From NCBI GenBank assembly GCA_015680905.1, contig CM027379.1:102227001-102291000 (forward strand): a DNA stretch of 64,000 nucleotides. Reading direction: 5' to 3'. Below are positions 25,711-36,900 of this stretch, piece by piece. Every line of letters starts with the position of its first letter. Within the stretch, counting starts at the first letter, position 1. The notes below the pieces were generated by a model that saw nothing but the letters and a program-made list of their open reading frames with translations, did no database searches and was not told the origin of the DNA. Made by a program: the position numbers and the translations under genes. The stretch is from Coptis chinensis. Lineage: Eukaryota; Streptophyta; Magnoliopsida; Ranunculales; Ranunculaceae.

Positions 25711-26343
25711 AAGATCAATAGTGAATGGGTCTTTTAGATTCTTCTCTGAAAATTTTCTTAGCCAAGTTGACATTGAGCTAGAAAATATCATGCTCTGTCG
25801 CTTCTTGGGTAACTTGCCTAGAATAAATTTGAGATCCTCATCAAAGCCGGCAAGTTCATGAGCCTCATATAGAACGACAGATTCGACATCACTCAAAACC
25901 AAATTATCGGCATTAAACTGAAGAGCGACTAAATCAGGTGTTCCGACAACCACTTTAGTTCGAAGCCAACAGGGATAGAGGTTTAGTTCTTGATCAGAAT
26001 CATCAGATAGTGTAGGCAAACCCTTAGTCGCAATACATGTGTACAGTCCCGTGGGATCAAACCCACCTAATTTTTCCAAGACATGTTCAACTGTTGGAGC
26101 CATTAGAAAAATATGCAGGTAAATGATTAAATCTGGGTGAAATAAGGAAGTTGTCCATAAAAAGCATTTACAGTAATACAAAAGTTGGCAGAGCTAGATG
26201 TCAGCAAACCTATAATAATAAAAAGTTTCCGACCATACGAGCTTATCCATAATTGGAATTGCAAAGGATAGAGCCTTTCCTTCCCCTGGTCTAGCTAGAC
26301 CGATAATGTCACGCCCCTGCCTAGCTGGTTCCAGCACAGCACT
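25711..26343 (-). pseudogene. Degenerate DEAD-box helicase fragment, RH9/RH53-like
   Basis: Two adjacent exons on the minus strand, 26343-26239 and about 26120-25711, keep GT-AG edges. They resemble the mitochondrial DEAD-box helicases RH9/RH53 from the segment before Walker A to just past motif III: SAVLEPARQGRDIIG, then VVVGTPDLVALQFNADNLVL, then GKLPKKRQSMIFSSSMSTWL and DPFTIDL before the donor. The catalytic motifs are spoiled: the GTGKT position reads GEGKA, DEAD reads YEAH, and SAT reads SSS. N- and C-terminal exons were not found. It is most likely a pseudogene fragment; a divergent non-catalytic paralogue with distant exons is less likely. Confidence 0.7.
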
Positions 26344-27410
26344 CTACATTTTCAATATCAGTTTAGTTACAAAGACGATCGAGATATGGGAATAAGGTTT
26401 TGGATCCCAATGTAATCCAATTGAAGACATAAACTGAAATGAACGCCAAGGGTCTGGTCAAATTGTCGTACCGACGAGTATACTTACTAATATAATAGCG
26501 GAGATATGGAGATGCTCAGATGTTTGGGGAATTGCACAACACACGATTGCGGCAGGGTACAGAAAAAGACGAAATACCAGCGACTGCTGATTTCCTAATC
26601 AAATGATTCATCATGTTCCTAGGCGAAGACTCAAACCCGCTTAAATAGTCGGTGGGTGGGCTATGTGTTGGATCATGGTAATACAAACGAACCAACCAGT
26701 GGGATGGGCTTTAAACCCTTTAAATCTTCCTTGTTCAAATTTAGTAGTTTTGATTTTTGAATTGACAGCAAAGTTTTCAGACGATCGGTTAAAAGAATCC
26801 TTATCACGTTTTTGGTTTTTACCTTGTCGGAAAAGGCTGCGAGAAAGTGAAGCTATATAAATTGTGGTAGTGTCAGTAACAGATAACCAATTGTAAGCCC
26901 CAGTTTTCTAGCAGAATTACTGAAGACAACAACGAGAATCATCTGAAGTTAAGTAAATTGCATTTGGCATTTGAATTCCAGCCTACTACACTGCTAACGT
27001 TGCCTCCATCTCCTTTGCTCCATTACCTCCATCCTTGTTAACTTGCCCCCCTCGAAACCTGTTAAAATTTGCATAGCTGGAAATATGTTTTCATCTACCC
27101 GTGACTAACAGGATGATCAAAACAGCAATTAATCAGAAAATGCCATCAAATAGATGAGACGCATAGAAAAATCAGTTAAGACTTAAAGAGTTCATGTCGG
27201 TGTTTTGTCAAACTGTCAATACTGAAACAGGAGCCATACACGCGTTTATTGTGTATACAAATACTTTAAGACAAACCAGCTCACCTCTACTTGATTAAAT
27301 AAAATCCATATCAGAAATATATTGGTACAAGACTTTCATATACAATTCTACCAGTTATATTCCGAAAGACGCTTCCTCTGCTCTACACCTTTAACTTAAT
27401 TATCACAAGC

Positions 27411-27873
27411 TTAAGCCATGAGCACAATTTCACCCCTGCAACCTGAAACAGGAATTTGATGTAAATTTTCAAAAAATGAAATAAACTAAGGGAGCATAAA
27501 CAGAAAGTCAAGTTATCTGTATTACATAGATCGTGTACATCCTTTGCCATTAGTAAACAAAGATAGTCTAATGTAGAAGCAGGAAACATCTTGAAACAGA
27601 CAGAGTAATACGAGGAACTACTAAATAGTAAATACCAATCAAGCTAATGTAGAATGATCTAACCATTTGCATTTGTTTGGATTAATATGATAACTTATAG
27701 TTGTTACTTGGAACTATTCGATATAACACTGTGGATCCTCTGAAGCTGGGTCCAGCCAAATACTTGTATCTAAAGGAAGAAGCAATCACCTTTTCAAGTT
27801 TACCCTGTCCAACAAGTCTTCTCAACTTCGTACTTAACAGCTTCCTAAAATTGGGTGGCACCTCATGCCTTTG
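27411..27873 (-). pseudogene. TRB-like (single Myb histone) gene fragment
   Basis: On the minus strand, exon 27873-27790 (after TTCTCAATGCAG, before GGTGATTG) encodes 28 residues beginning QRHEVPPNFRKLLSTKLRRL and ending GKLEK. This is the helix-turn-wing part of the linker-histone H1/H5 domain of telomere-repeat-binding TRB proteins, closest in memory to the TRB4/5 type. A second block, 27442-27411, reads CRGEIVLMA then stop and resembles the family's C terminus. I could not find the N-terminal Myb exons or the coiled-coil exons, so the gene looks truncated. A second copy of the terminal exon lies at 23630-23651. Confidence 0.6.
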
Positions 27874-29140
27874 CTGCATTGAGAAGAAAAAGAAGAGTAT
27901 AAGATTTCATGCTTCCTAAAGCTTATGTTACCATGGGAAAAAAATAATGCTTAGCTAGTATATGTGTTCAATAGAAGTCCAACGATAAGACATGGGACAA
28001 ACATAGAATATCATTGTATAATCAACCAGGACAATTAGGATTGTTTTCTTGTGTCTTGCAAACCTGTGTATAAGATTTTTGTTTCGGGCACAAGTTACAT
28101 TGATCCACACTCAGCTCGAACAGTTATAATTGTTTTTACGCCTTAAGTGCGCCATATCACAGTGCCAAAATTGGCAGGGAATTTAGAGAAAGCCAATTAA
28201 GTACATCACATTCCCAACAAAAACATACAAAAGCATCTCACAGATGGTGCCTCGAACCCTACCATCGGTGCAGGCATGCAGCACATTTGTGAGCTTTATG
28301 CATGCCAAGCAAGTTCATCAGATCCCCAACTATTAAAAACTTGTTGAGACATCTAATACATCAGTGCCTAAAGCCCCAACACCATTAAAAGTTATGCCTC
28401 AAGTTGAATCAGGGAGGAACTTTCTGCAATCCCAACAAGTTCACCAGTTCCTCGCCGCAAAGGAATCTACAGTTTTCTATTAGTGTTTCTGTTTTTGTCG
28501 TTCTTTTCTTTTTCCCTGATATAAACTGTAAGGAACAGTCACAATCAACTAAAGTTTTAGCACCCCATTTAACCAGCGTGGGGGATTTTGCACACCAAAG
28601 TACGAAACACTTACGCAAGTTGATCACTTCAAACATGCAGGAGATTACATAAGTTGTCTTGTTAGATGCATAAAGAAAATAGTGCTTCACATCTAGTCTA
28701 CTCATCAGGTAGAGGACTTAATGTAGCACATAAAAATGGGGCTGTAACACATGCAAGTAGGACCTTTTCAGCCAACACATAGTTCTTTTTTAATTTCCCT
28801 ATTCATTCTTTGGGTTAGGGGGTGGGGGGTCGTAACCTTGCCATGTGATCTAGAGGACATAAAAGGGACCCTTCAAGGCTGGTGAGATGACTCCTCCAGT
28901 GAACAGGCACCGTAACAAGAAAGCTATTTCACTAAGGACGAAGATACCCTCATGATCGTGAATATACAGCATGTTCAAACAACAGGTATCCTAAAATGTC
29001 ACCATCTATGATTCATGGACACGCCATATGTCCATGTCGGACATGACACAGACACATTGTATGTGATATATACCTCAGACACTTAGTATCCGTATCGGAT
29101 ACAGACACACGTATCCGTGTCAATGTAACTTAGGTCATCA
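27874..29140. other. No gene recognised
   Basis: Open frames at 28404-28705 on both strands have no family-like content. The 3' part (28990-29130) is the GTGTCCGACATG repeat listed separately. Confidence 0.5.
28990..29130. repeat. GTGTCCGACAC-type dispersed repeat
   Basis: Contains ATGTCGGACATGACACAGAC, CGTATCGGATACAGACAC and CGTATCCGTGTC. It is the inverted counterpart of 20010-20170, next to a LINE remnant. Confidence 0.6.
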
Positions 29141-29159
29141 TGTGTACCTAACACCACAA

Positions 29160-29395
29160 AGGGACTCCACCGACCTCGATTACACTCCACCGACCTCAAT
29201 TACAAATAAAGTGGCGAAACTGATACAAAATGGTGAATGGCACATTCCACAAACAGTTAGAGTTCACATACCTGAGATAGTAAAGCAAATAGAAGTTGAA
29301 GTGAGTATTGAAGGAAGAGAAGACATAGTGGTCTGGGCTGTTTCTTTAAGAGGAGAGTTTACGCTGAAAGACACTTATCATGCAACACAGTGAAA
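29160..29395 (+). mobile_element. LINE remnant (region before zf-RVT)
   Basis: Reading plus, the frame includes NGEWHIPQTVRVHIPEIV, then IVVWAVSLRGEFTLKDTYHA and a stop. The pattern W.IP ... vW..s..GeFt.kd.Yha is the linker before the reverse-transcriptase zinc-binding region of plant LINEs; the corresponding part of the LINE at 5257-5310 reads RIWMPATDGLFSVSTAYEA. Only this piece survives. Confidence 0.6.
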
Positions 29396-29639
29396 CAGAA
29401 AGGCATCTCTTCTTCGAAAGGTTGTGGGAAAGTGTATGTCAGGATGTAACTCACTCTATTTTACAATTATTAATGAAAAGAGGACCTCTCAAACTTTCCC
29501 TCATTTCAACTTCGATTCGGCTTTCTCTTCCTTTCTCCAAGCCAATATCATGGACATTTATCATCTTTGTTTTCTTTAAGGCATCAGAAATCCTTATCAA
29601 CCCAAGATGCACTCAAAATCCCCACAACAGGACTTGTTA

Positions 29640-29930
29640 AATAACGAAATAGTATATACTTTTTAGATCAAACAACTAATATTCAAACTTTTAAATTTTG
29701 TTATTCTCATGAAATCCCATGTTAAAGAACGAAATAGTATATGGCAACGAGAGAGAGAGAGATTACAATGTTTTTTTCACGTTAACGTAGGTCTATAACA
29801 TGAGGAATATCATGAAATATAAACTGTGATAAATTATTATTATATAATATATAAATACTTTTATTTTTTCGTAATTCATTTTATCTACACCGAACATAAA
29901 ATTAATCTTGTTAGAGAACATTCGTTTCAA
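29640..29930 (-). repeat. Inverted partner of the repeat at 23090-23290
   Basis: Two near-copies of AACGAAATAGTATA occur at about 29644 and 29729. The reverse complement of this block aligns with 23090-23290, including the (GA)n/(CT)n tract at 29750-29762. Confidence 0.65.
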
Positions 29931-30119
29931 TTTAAAAAGTATGAATCTCGATCATGAAATCTCTCGATAAATAACAAAAGAAAATAAAAATGCGATTAAA
30001 GCTTTTAAAACACCGGATATGCCCTCTGAGTTTTCATCATCAATCTTTCTTGGACCATGAGTAAATATTATGAATGTGTTAGACAAATTCAAATTTTAGT
30101 AAAAGATTATATATTGAAG

Positions 30120-30273
30120 CAGGGCGGCCCTAAAAGTTTATTTACTTTTTCTGGGCTATTGTTTGGGTTCTAATATCATAGCGAGCTTTGTATAGCTTAA
30201 TGGGGAGTTTAGTTTCGGTTTAATTTGGGCCCTATGGAATGGCTCAGACAGCATAGGCCCAGGACTGGCCCTA
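30120..30273. mobile_element. 154-bp hAT-type MITE
   Basis: Flanked by identical 8-bp duplications TATTGAAG at 30112-30119 and 30274-30281. Terminal inverted repeats: CAGGGCGGCCCT at the left and TAGGGCCAGTCCT at the right on the reverse strand, typical of hAT (YAGGG start). No coding capacity. Confidence 0.88.
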
Positions 30274-30309
30274 TATTGAAGATGCAACTTAATAATATCT
30301 AACTTCTTT

Positions 30310-30625
30310 AAAGAAAACGGTGGGAGGAACAGTGAAATTCATCACGCCATTAATTTTTTTTCTAATTTTGTCCCTTTCCAAACACGAATATTACAGCTCA
30401 TGCCATTTGTTTGTTTTATTTTTTTATTTTGTTTTTTGCATGGATAAAATAGTAGTTTCACGTCTATAAATTAATGAAAAATAAAATAAAATCAGAGATT
30501 GTTAAAGAAAACGAGAGTTTCAACTGTAAATTCATCACGCTATTATTTTTTTTTTCTGATTTTGCCCCTTACCAAACCCAACTATTACAGGTCATGCCAT
30601 TTTTTTTGTTTACGTGGCAGAGACA
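30310..30625. repeat. Diverged direct duplication, period about 190 bp
   Basis: Blocks 30310-30425 and 30502-30620 share AAAGAAAACG, AAATTCATCACGC, a T-run, ATTTTG.CCC.TT.CCAAAC and TATTACAG.TCATGCCATTT. An old local duplication in AT-rich DNA. Confidence 0.7.
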
Positions 30626-31153
30626 CGTACAAATAGGCTAGTATATCATGTAAACAATAATTTTTTAGTTTTGTTAGATTTTATTTTTGTACACGCTAAA
30701 TAACTTAGTATATATATTTTTGTTTCAAGATAATGCACGTGTACATAGAGCTGAATAAGAGTGCAGATTATCTAGTGCTATATAATGCAAGATCATTGGA
30801 CCCTAATGCTAGGAGATTTGGGTTTCCAACAGAGTGCTAGAAGAGATTGTGAGGAAGGATTGGAGCAGTAAGTTGGTGAAGTGATTCTAGATGGATTACA
30901 TAAATAAATTCCACATAATATATCGAAGATTTCCTTAGTTTTTGTATTTGTAACATTATATATTAATGTACAAGATGTAATAATATTTTTCGTTTCAACG
31001 TTCATGACTCTTGTAATAAGTGTAGTAGATGATGATTAATGATTGTAGGTTAATTTTGAGTTCAATATTCATAACCAACTCTGTAAAAAATGTGGGTGTA
31101 GTGTAGTTTTCCACTTTTGTCATTGTATCAACTTACTTGTATTCAGTGTCCAT

Positions 31154-31442
31154 ATTAAAAAACAGCTTGAGGTGAATGTCAATATGGTAGCATCAATATT
31201 TTGTGACCAATATTTTTATTTGATACTGTTCTATTTAAGATGAGTATTATTTTAAAAAAAACTATTTAATAGGTTTTTTAGATGATGTACGTAATCTTTC
31301 GCAAAGATATTGTTAGATGTATAGCTAAATTGGATAATTGAAGATGAAATTAACAATTTTTTTATGGTAATAATTTTACTTTTGAAACCTCTTGCTTACT
31401 ACAATTTTGTTTGAGTTGTGTGTTTTCAATCTAAATTTGTTA
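31154..31442 (+). repeat. Copy 2 of the 270-290 bp dispersed repeat
   Basis: Same orientation as 22024-22285 with the same ordered blocks and about 30 bp of extra sequence near 31225-31245. It lies just upstream of the nested MITE at 31485. Confidence 0.8.
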
Positions 31443-31484
31443 AAAACAACTTATCTAAAGAACAGTGCCTCCACAACTCACTGA

Positions 31485-33022
31485 GGCTGAGTCTAATGGC
31501 TCCCTATCTCCTTAAAAATAGAGTTAAAGTTAGGGGTGGGCAATGGGCCGGGTCGGGCTAGCCCGGCCCTAAACATTTAAAGCCCTTCAGATATTAGGGC
31601 CGGGTCGGCCTGGCCCTAAAGTCGATATAGGCGGGCCGGGCCGGTCACAAGTCTAAATCTCAAGCCGACCACGACCACTAGCCCTCTTTAAAGGGCTTTT
31701 TAGGTGGTCGGCCTTTAGGGCCGGCCTATATATTTTATTTTTTTACTACATCAGGTTTTAAAACTCATTTATATTACAAAATGTCTAATAATCTACAAAC
31801 TCAAAGTCAAACAATCTAAGTAATAATCCTCATAAGTCCAAAAATTTAAAATGACATCCACAATCTAATGAATCAAGACATCGAGAGTTCGAATTTGTTC
31901 TTCCTTGACTCAAACCTCACTAAAATTACATTTAACATTGAAATACATGACAAAATAATTATATTATCATTTTAAAGGAAGAAGTAATAGATATAAAGAA
32001 GAAACATAATAGTTTTGGTTAAAGGTGGTCAGTTGTTAAACTATTTGTAATATCATAAATTATTTCTATAATAGATTCAAACAAATATAATATTACCTTT
32101 CTTCTAATTTAAAAGTGATTCAAGCTTTGTATATGGAAATGAAAAATATTGGCTTTTGAACAAGTGATGGAGAAAGGTTTGAGATTACAAATGTCATTTT
32201 TCCGACAAAGGGTGTTTTTGGTTTTAATGTTACAAATGTCCGCTTCAGATTTTTTTTAATTAATGGTGTGGAAGGAAACCTTTAGTTTTAGACTTGGTTT
32301 GGATGTAAATAAAAATATAATTTATAAGAAATAAGTGAGAAAAAAATTGAGAATAATAAGTTATGGACTTTGACTTGATGATCAAAGGAATAAAGTATTA
32401 TTTTTTTATTAAAGGCTAGTGCTTCATTGTTCTTCACATACCGCTGCTTAAGTTGACAAGTTTTTGTTATATAAAACAAGTTATTGGAAGACTCTTGGGT
32501 GTAAGTGATAAATTACAAGGACAATGTTATTTTAATTGAAAATATTTAACAAAGAGTTGGACACAATTATGGTATGTGTATTTATAGTGAAAGTATGAAA
32601 CGAGGGGCCGGTTAGGACTTGGTTAGGGCTTGGTTAGGGTTCGGGCCTATGTTTTAGAATCTTAGCCCAGCCACATACTCTAGAGGCATTAGGTAGCAGG
32701 GCCGGCCCTAAACTCTGTGAGGGGGCTTTAGTTGTGAGGGGGCTTATAGGGGCTTAGGGTTAGTGGTCTGGGGCGGGGTAGGGTTAGAGTCGTTAGGGCC
32801 AAATTCCCACCCCTAGTTAAAGTCAACAGATTTTACTCTCTATCATTAATTTCCTCTCTATATATACAAATAATTTTAGTTTCTATCCTTATAGAGAGTA
32901 AAATAAGGATAGAGAGTAAAATCTTGCATATATACAGAAGAAATTAATGATTAATGATATAGAGTAAAATTTGTTGACTTTAACTCTACTTTTAAGGGGA
33001 TAGGGAGTCATTGGACTCAGCC
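31485..33022. mobile_element. Tourist-like near-palindromic MITE, interrupted
   Basis: Ends GGCTGAGTCTAATGG at 31485 and, on the reverse strand, GGCTGAGTCCAATGG from 33022. Flanks are TGA and TAA, probably a decayed 3-bp duplication of the PIF/Harbinger type. Removing the hAT insertion (31531-32815 plus one duplication copy) leaves about 245 bp. Its arms pair over roughly 100 bp, including GTTAAAGTCAACA and ATTTTACTCT.TATCATTAAT, so a transcript would form a long hairpin. Confidence 0.85.
31531..32815. mobile_element. 1.29-kb non-autonomous hAT element
   Basis: Flanked by identical 8-bp duplications GTTAAAGT at 31523-31530 and 32816-32823. The termini are TAGGGGTGGGCAA (left) and, on the reverse strand, TAGGGGTGGGAATT (right). 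Subterminal parts are rich in GGGCCGG, AGGGCC and TTAGGG words. The inner part is AT-rich with no transposase. It is inserted into the older 245-bp MITE. Confidence 0.92.
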
Positions 33023-33396
33023 TAAGACTATAGAAAATTGGTTTGTTTTTTGAGTTTTAGGGTTTCTCAATTTTCTAAACACATTGAATTAATAGATCAA
33101 ACAAATAAAAATAACAAAATCAAGTACTTTGAATCTCATCAAATTTCACCAAAGAACAAAATGATTAGAACAAGCAGACGTCAATGAGAGACAGATTATA
33201 ACACATAATAATGTTGTCAAATTGTTATATTAAAAAAGTAAATAAAATGTGTTAGTATGGTTTAAATTGTTATCACATTCACGGGCAAGTAGACAATTAT
33301 TAGAGTGTTAGAGGCAATAAGAGTACTTCAGTTTAAGAAAAAGAATGGAAATAAAACGAGAGGAAGAGAAAGCTTGGTTGATGTATATATAATATT

Positions 33397-33538
33397 AGGC
33401 TAAATCTTATGTGCGCAGGGTGTAGAGAATCTGGACCACTCATCACAAAGGGGTGAGGGTGTATTGCATCACAAAGTACTGAATCTATGGTTTATTGAGG
33501 CTTGCGCACCATACAGCCTGCGCACCGAAGAACTGCTC
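33397..33538. mobile_element. 142-bp MITE with GTGCGCAGG termini
   Basis: Inverted repeats CTTATGTGCGCAGGGTGTA (33406 on) and CTTCGGTGCGCAGGCTGTA (reverse strand from 33530). The flanking 8-bp ATAATATT at 33389-33396 and 33539-33546 suggests a hAT-type insertion, though an AT-rich duplication could be chance. Confidence 0.7.
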
Positions 33539-33928
33539 ATAATATTATAGTGTTTGTTTAGTATTTGTGTTCTACAAAATCTTCCTTGATGTGGTACATA
33601 TATATAGTCATTTTAAGTAGCCCCAAAATCAGGAAGTTAAAAACCTTGCGGTGCACGTTCCAACTTCCAAGCCCAAAAATACCGTCATTATTAGGCCCTA
33701 TAAACAATATTATCATTTGCAAAAATACAATAGACAGACAAAACCCCGTCCAGTCATCAACACTAAATCCAATCACCTACCTCCACGTGTGATCTAAATA
33801 AAAATGGATAACAAAAGCCTCTCTTTCCCTCCCTATCTCTTCTCTTCCCCACACTTTCACAACTGAGTTTCTTGGATGTTAGTGTCACATTCTTCTTCTT
33901 CACGTGCTCTCCCACTTTCTTTAATGTC

Positions 33929-36900
33929 ATGAACAAAATGTTAACTATGGAGTTACTTGGTTCTTGTAATGTTGTTTCTTCTTGTTCTGTTTCAACTCAT
34001 GGAGCAAGAAACTTTAGTTCTGGAATGTCGTGGGCTGGGCGTCGTTTTCGTGGAGTCAGTTTGAAAGTGAAGGCTAGTAGTAGTGGTGGGAGTAGTTTTA
34101 TTGCTGTTAAGGAGTGTTTTGCTGATGAAGATGATTATGTTAAAGCTGGTGGTTCGGAGATTTTGTTTGTTGAAATGCAGCAAGCTAAACCCATGGACAA
34201 ACAAGCCAAACTCGCCGAAAAGGTTATTTTTTTACGCAACTTTTGTTGTGTTAAAAGTGTTATTGTACTGTAATTTTGACAAAAGACCTTAGTTTGTAGC
34301 TTTTTAGTGAATTTAGAACATAGGATCTTAACATTATTTAGATAACTAAGCTTTGTGTAATAGGCATTGGTTGTGTAGAGTGTAGACTCGTCTCATATGA
34401 TGCTAGTCCCTTTAAGTACAGCATGTAGCTTATATATATCCAATGTAAATTGGTGTAATGTAGGACGCTTTGATATCAGATGATAGGGACATATACACTA
34501 AAAGCTATATATGTTTAGGATCTCAACAGTGATATACTGGATTTTGGAGAAATTTAGAACACTCAATCACTCCCATTTAGATATTTGGAGATGTACCAGA
34601 AGGATGTATAAGATATTAATGCAGAGGTGTACATTCAGGCATCATATGCACTTCCATTTAGTTAGAGTTGTTGGTGAGATTGTGAGACATATATGCTCAC
34701 CAAAAAGCAGCCTTGAATTCAGTGTACATATATATTGCTCTTACGAAATGTTTGTCAGCATGTGCATGAGTTTAGTCTAGTTCCTTAAAGTTGTTCATCA
34801 ATTCCTTTTCCCTGTAAACTCTAGGTTTTCAACATCTTCATAACCTTTTAGGATATCTTTGTTATTGATCTATGATGCAGTTGCCGCCGATAGCAGTTAG
34901 AGAATCTGTGATGGATTTGGTAGTAATTGGTTGTGGTCCTGCTGGTCTTTCACTGGCTGCAGAAGCGGCTAAGTTAGGTCTGAAAGTTGGCCTTATTGGT
35001 CCTGATCTTCCTTTTACAAACAATTATGGTGTGTGGGAAGATGAGTTCAAAGGTAACTATGTCTGTCCTGTTAGAAACCACTGAAAAAGGTGGACTATAT
35101 TCTCTTGGATTATATATTTGATTAATGTTGGCTGATTCATCTTCCAGGCCTTGGGCTTGAACGGTGTATCGAACATGTTTGGCAGGATACCATTACATAC
35201 CTGGATAATGATGAACCCATTCTAATTGGCCGTGCATATGGACGAGTTAGTCGACATTTGCTACATGAAGAATTGCTAAAAAGGTGAGAACACCTGTTTT
35301 CTCTCCACTCCCTCCCCAACTATTTTTTTTTTCTCTTTCAACACATAAATTATGCTTCTCTAACATATATCCACTTATTGTCATTTCTAGACTGGCTTAT
35401 AATGCCTATAGTTGTTTTCTAGGTGTGTCGAGTCTGGTGTTTCATACCTTAATTCCAAAGTGGAAAGGATCATTGAAGCTGCAGATGGTCATAGTCTTGT
35501 AATTTGTGAAAGTGAGATCTCTATTCCTTGCAGGTACAATGCAGTAATCTGAATCCTAACTATAACATAAATGTATCCTTTCTAACATCATACATTTATA
35601 GGCTTGCTATTGTTGCATCTGGAGCAGCTTCAGGGAAACTCTTGGAGTATGAAGTAGGCGGTCCTCGTGTTTCAGTCCAAACTGCTTATGGTGTGGAAGT
35701 TGAGGTATGGTTCTTCTTTTTCTATTTTCAGATAAGTTATAATTTAAATGCCGACAATAAGTAGCTTAAAATCTTCTTCATTTCCTTAGAACACCACTCT
35801 CTTCTTTTCTGCCAAAAAATACCCCCTTTTCCACTGATAGAGATAGGTGAGAGCCTCTGCACGAGTGGCCTCTATGACGGATTGGCGAAAGTATCAAGAT
35901 CTATACTTGCAACAATTTTCCACCCTCAGTAGCTAAGTTGGTAGAACTAGGACCAAACAGACACTCTTTTGCTGTGTTACTTTGTAAATAGTGTAGCTTT
36001 ATCATTTCTTGTTTTATTTGCAAAGGAATATCCTGTTTTACTAACTTGAAGAAGGTAAATATATATTCCTTTCCTTGTTTCAATTTCTTAATGTAGTTGG
36101 TATAACAAGACCTTGTATCTTGTCTTGTTTGGCTTGACTGATGCTACTGGCTTGCTGAATTACGGCCCTTGGTGGAATGGGCACATGAATGCATGTTGTG
36201 TTAAAAGCTTGATTCTCATTCTTTTGCATTTAACCTTTTGATAAAGATGCATAACTGGTTCAATGGACCATACCCTCTGTCTCACTGTCTTATATGTTAT
36301 CTCCAGCATGTATTTGCAAATAAAATTTATTATTTGGAGTAAGCCGCACCGTATGAGTACTTGAAGAGAAATGCCAGTATATTTATGATGAAAAAATTAT
36401 CTTAGGACCTTAAATTGCATTTGATGTTGTTCAATCTATTTCACATATCCAGGTGGAAAACAATCCATATGATCCCAACTTAATGGTCTTTATGGACTAC
36501 AGAGATTACATGGAACCAAACGGGCAGTGCTTGAAAGAAGATTATCCGACATTTCTTTATGTCATGCCCATGTCACCAACAAGACTTTTCTTTGAGGTTA
36601 GCTGATTTTTTATATTTCCAACTTTTCCACTTTCTGACATATTGTATATCATGTAATAAGACTGCAAAACCAACACAGGTGTGACGTCTCAAAGCACTCT
36701 GGTTTGAGTCATCATTTTCATCACCACCTTTTCATCCCAATTTTTATTTCGTGTCATTGGTCCTATTCTATTGTTCTCTTCTGTTGAAAACCAGTCATTC
36801 AATCTTGTCGCCATTTGAAGGGTCTCATCTTCCGTTTCATATCTTTCTCCGAATCCAATCCCTCCGTGAAACCTATCATATCCTCCATTTTCTTTCTTTT

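Noticed and set aside
32612-32650. Interstitial telomere repeat
   Set aside because: TTAGGG words are irregular and the plant telomere word is TTTAGGG; they belong to the subterminal part of a hAT element.
34511-34780. 89-codon frame within LCYE intron 1
   Set aside because: Lies between well-supported exons 33929-34222 and 34881-35052 and has no motif.
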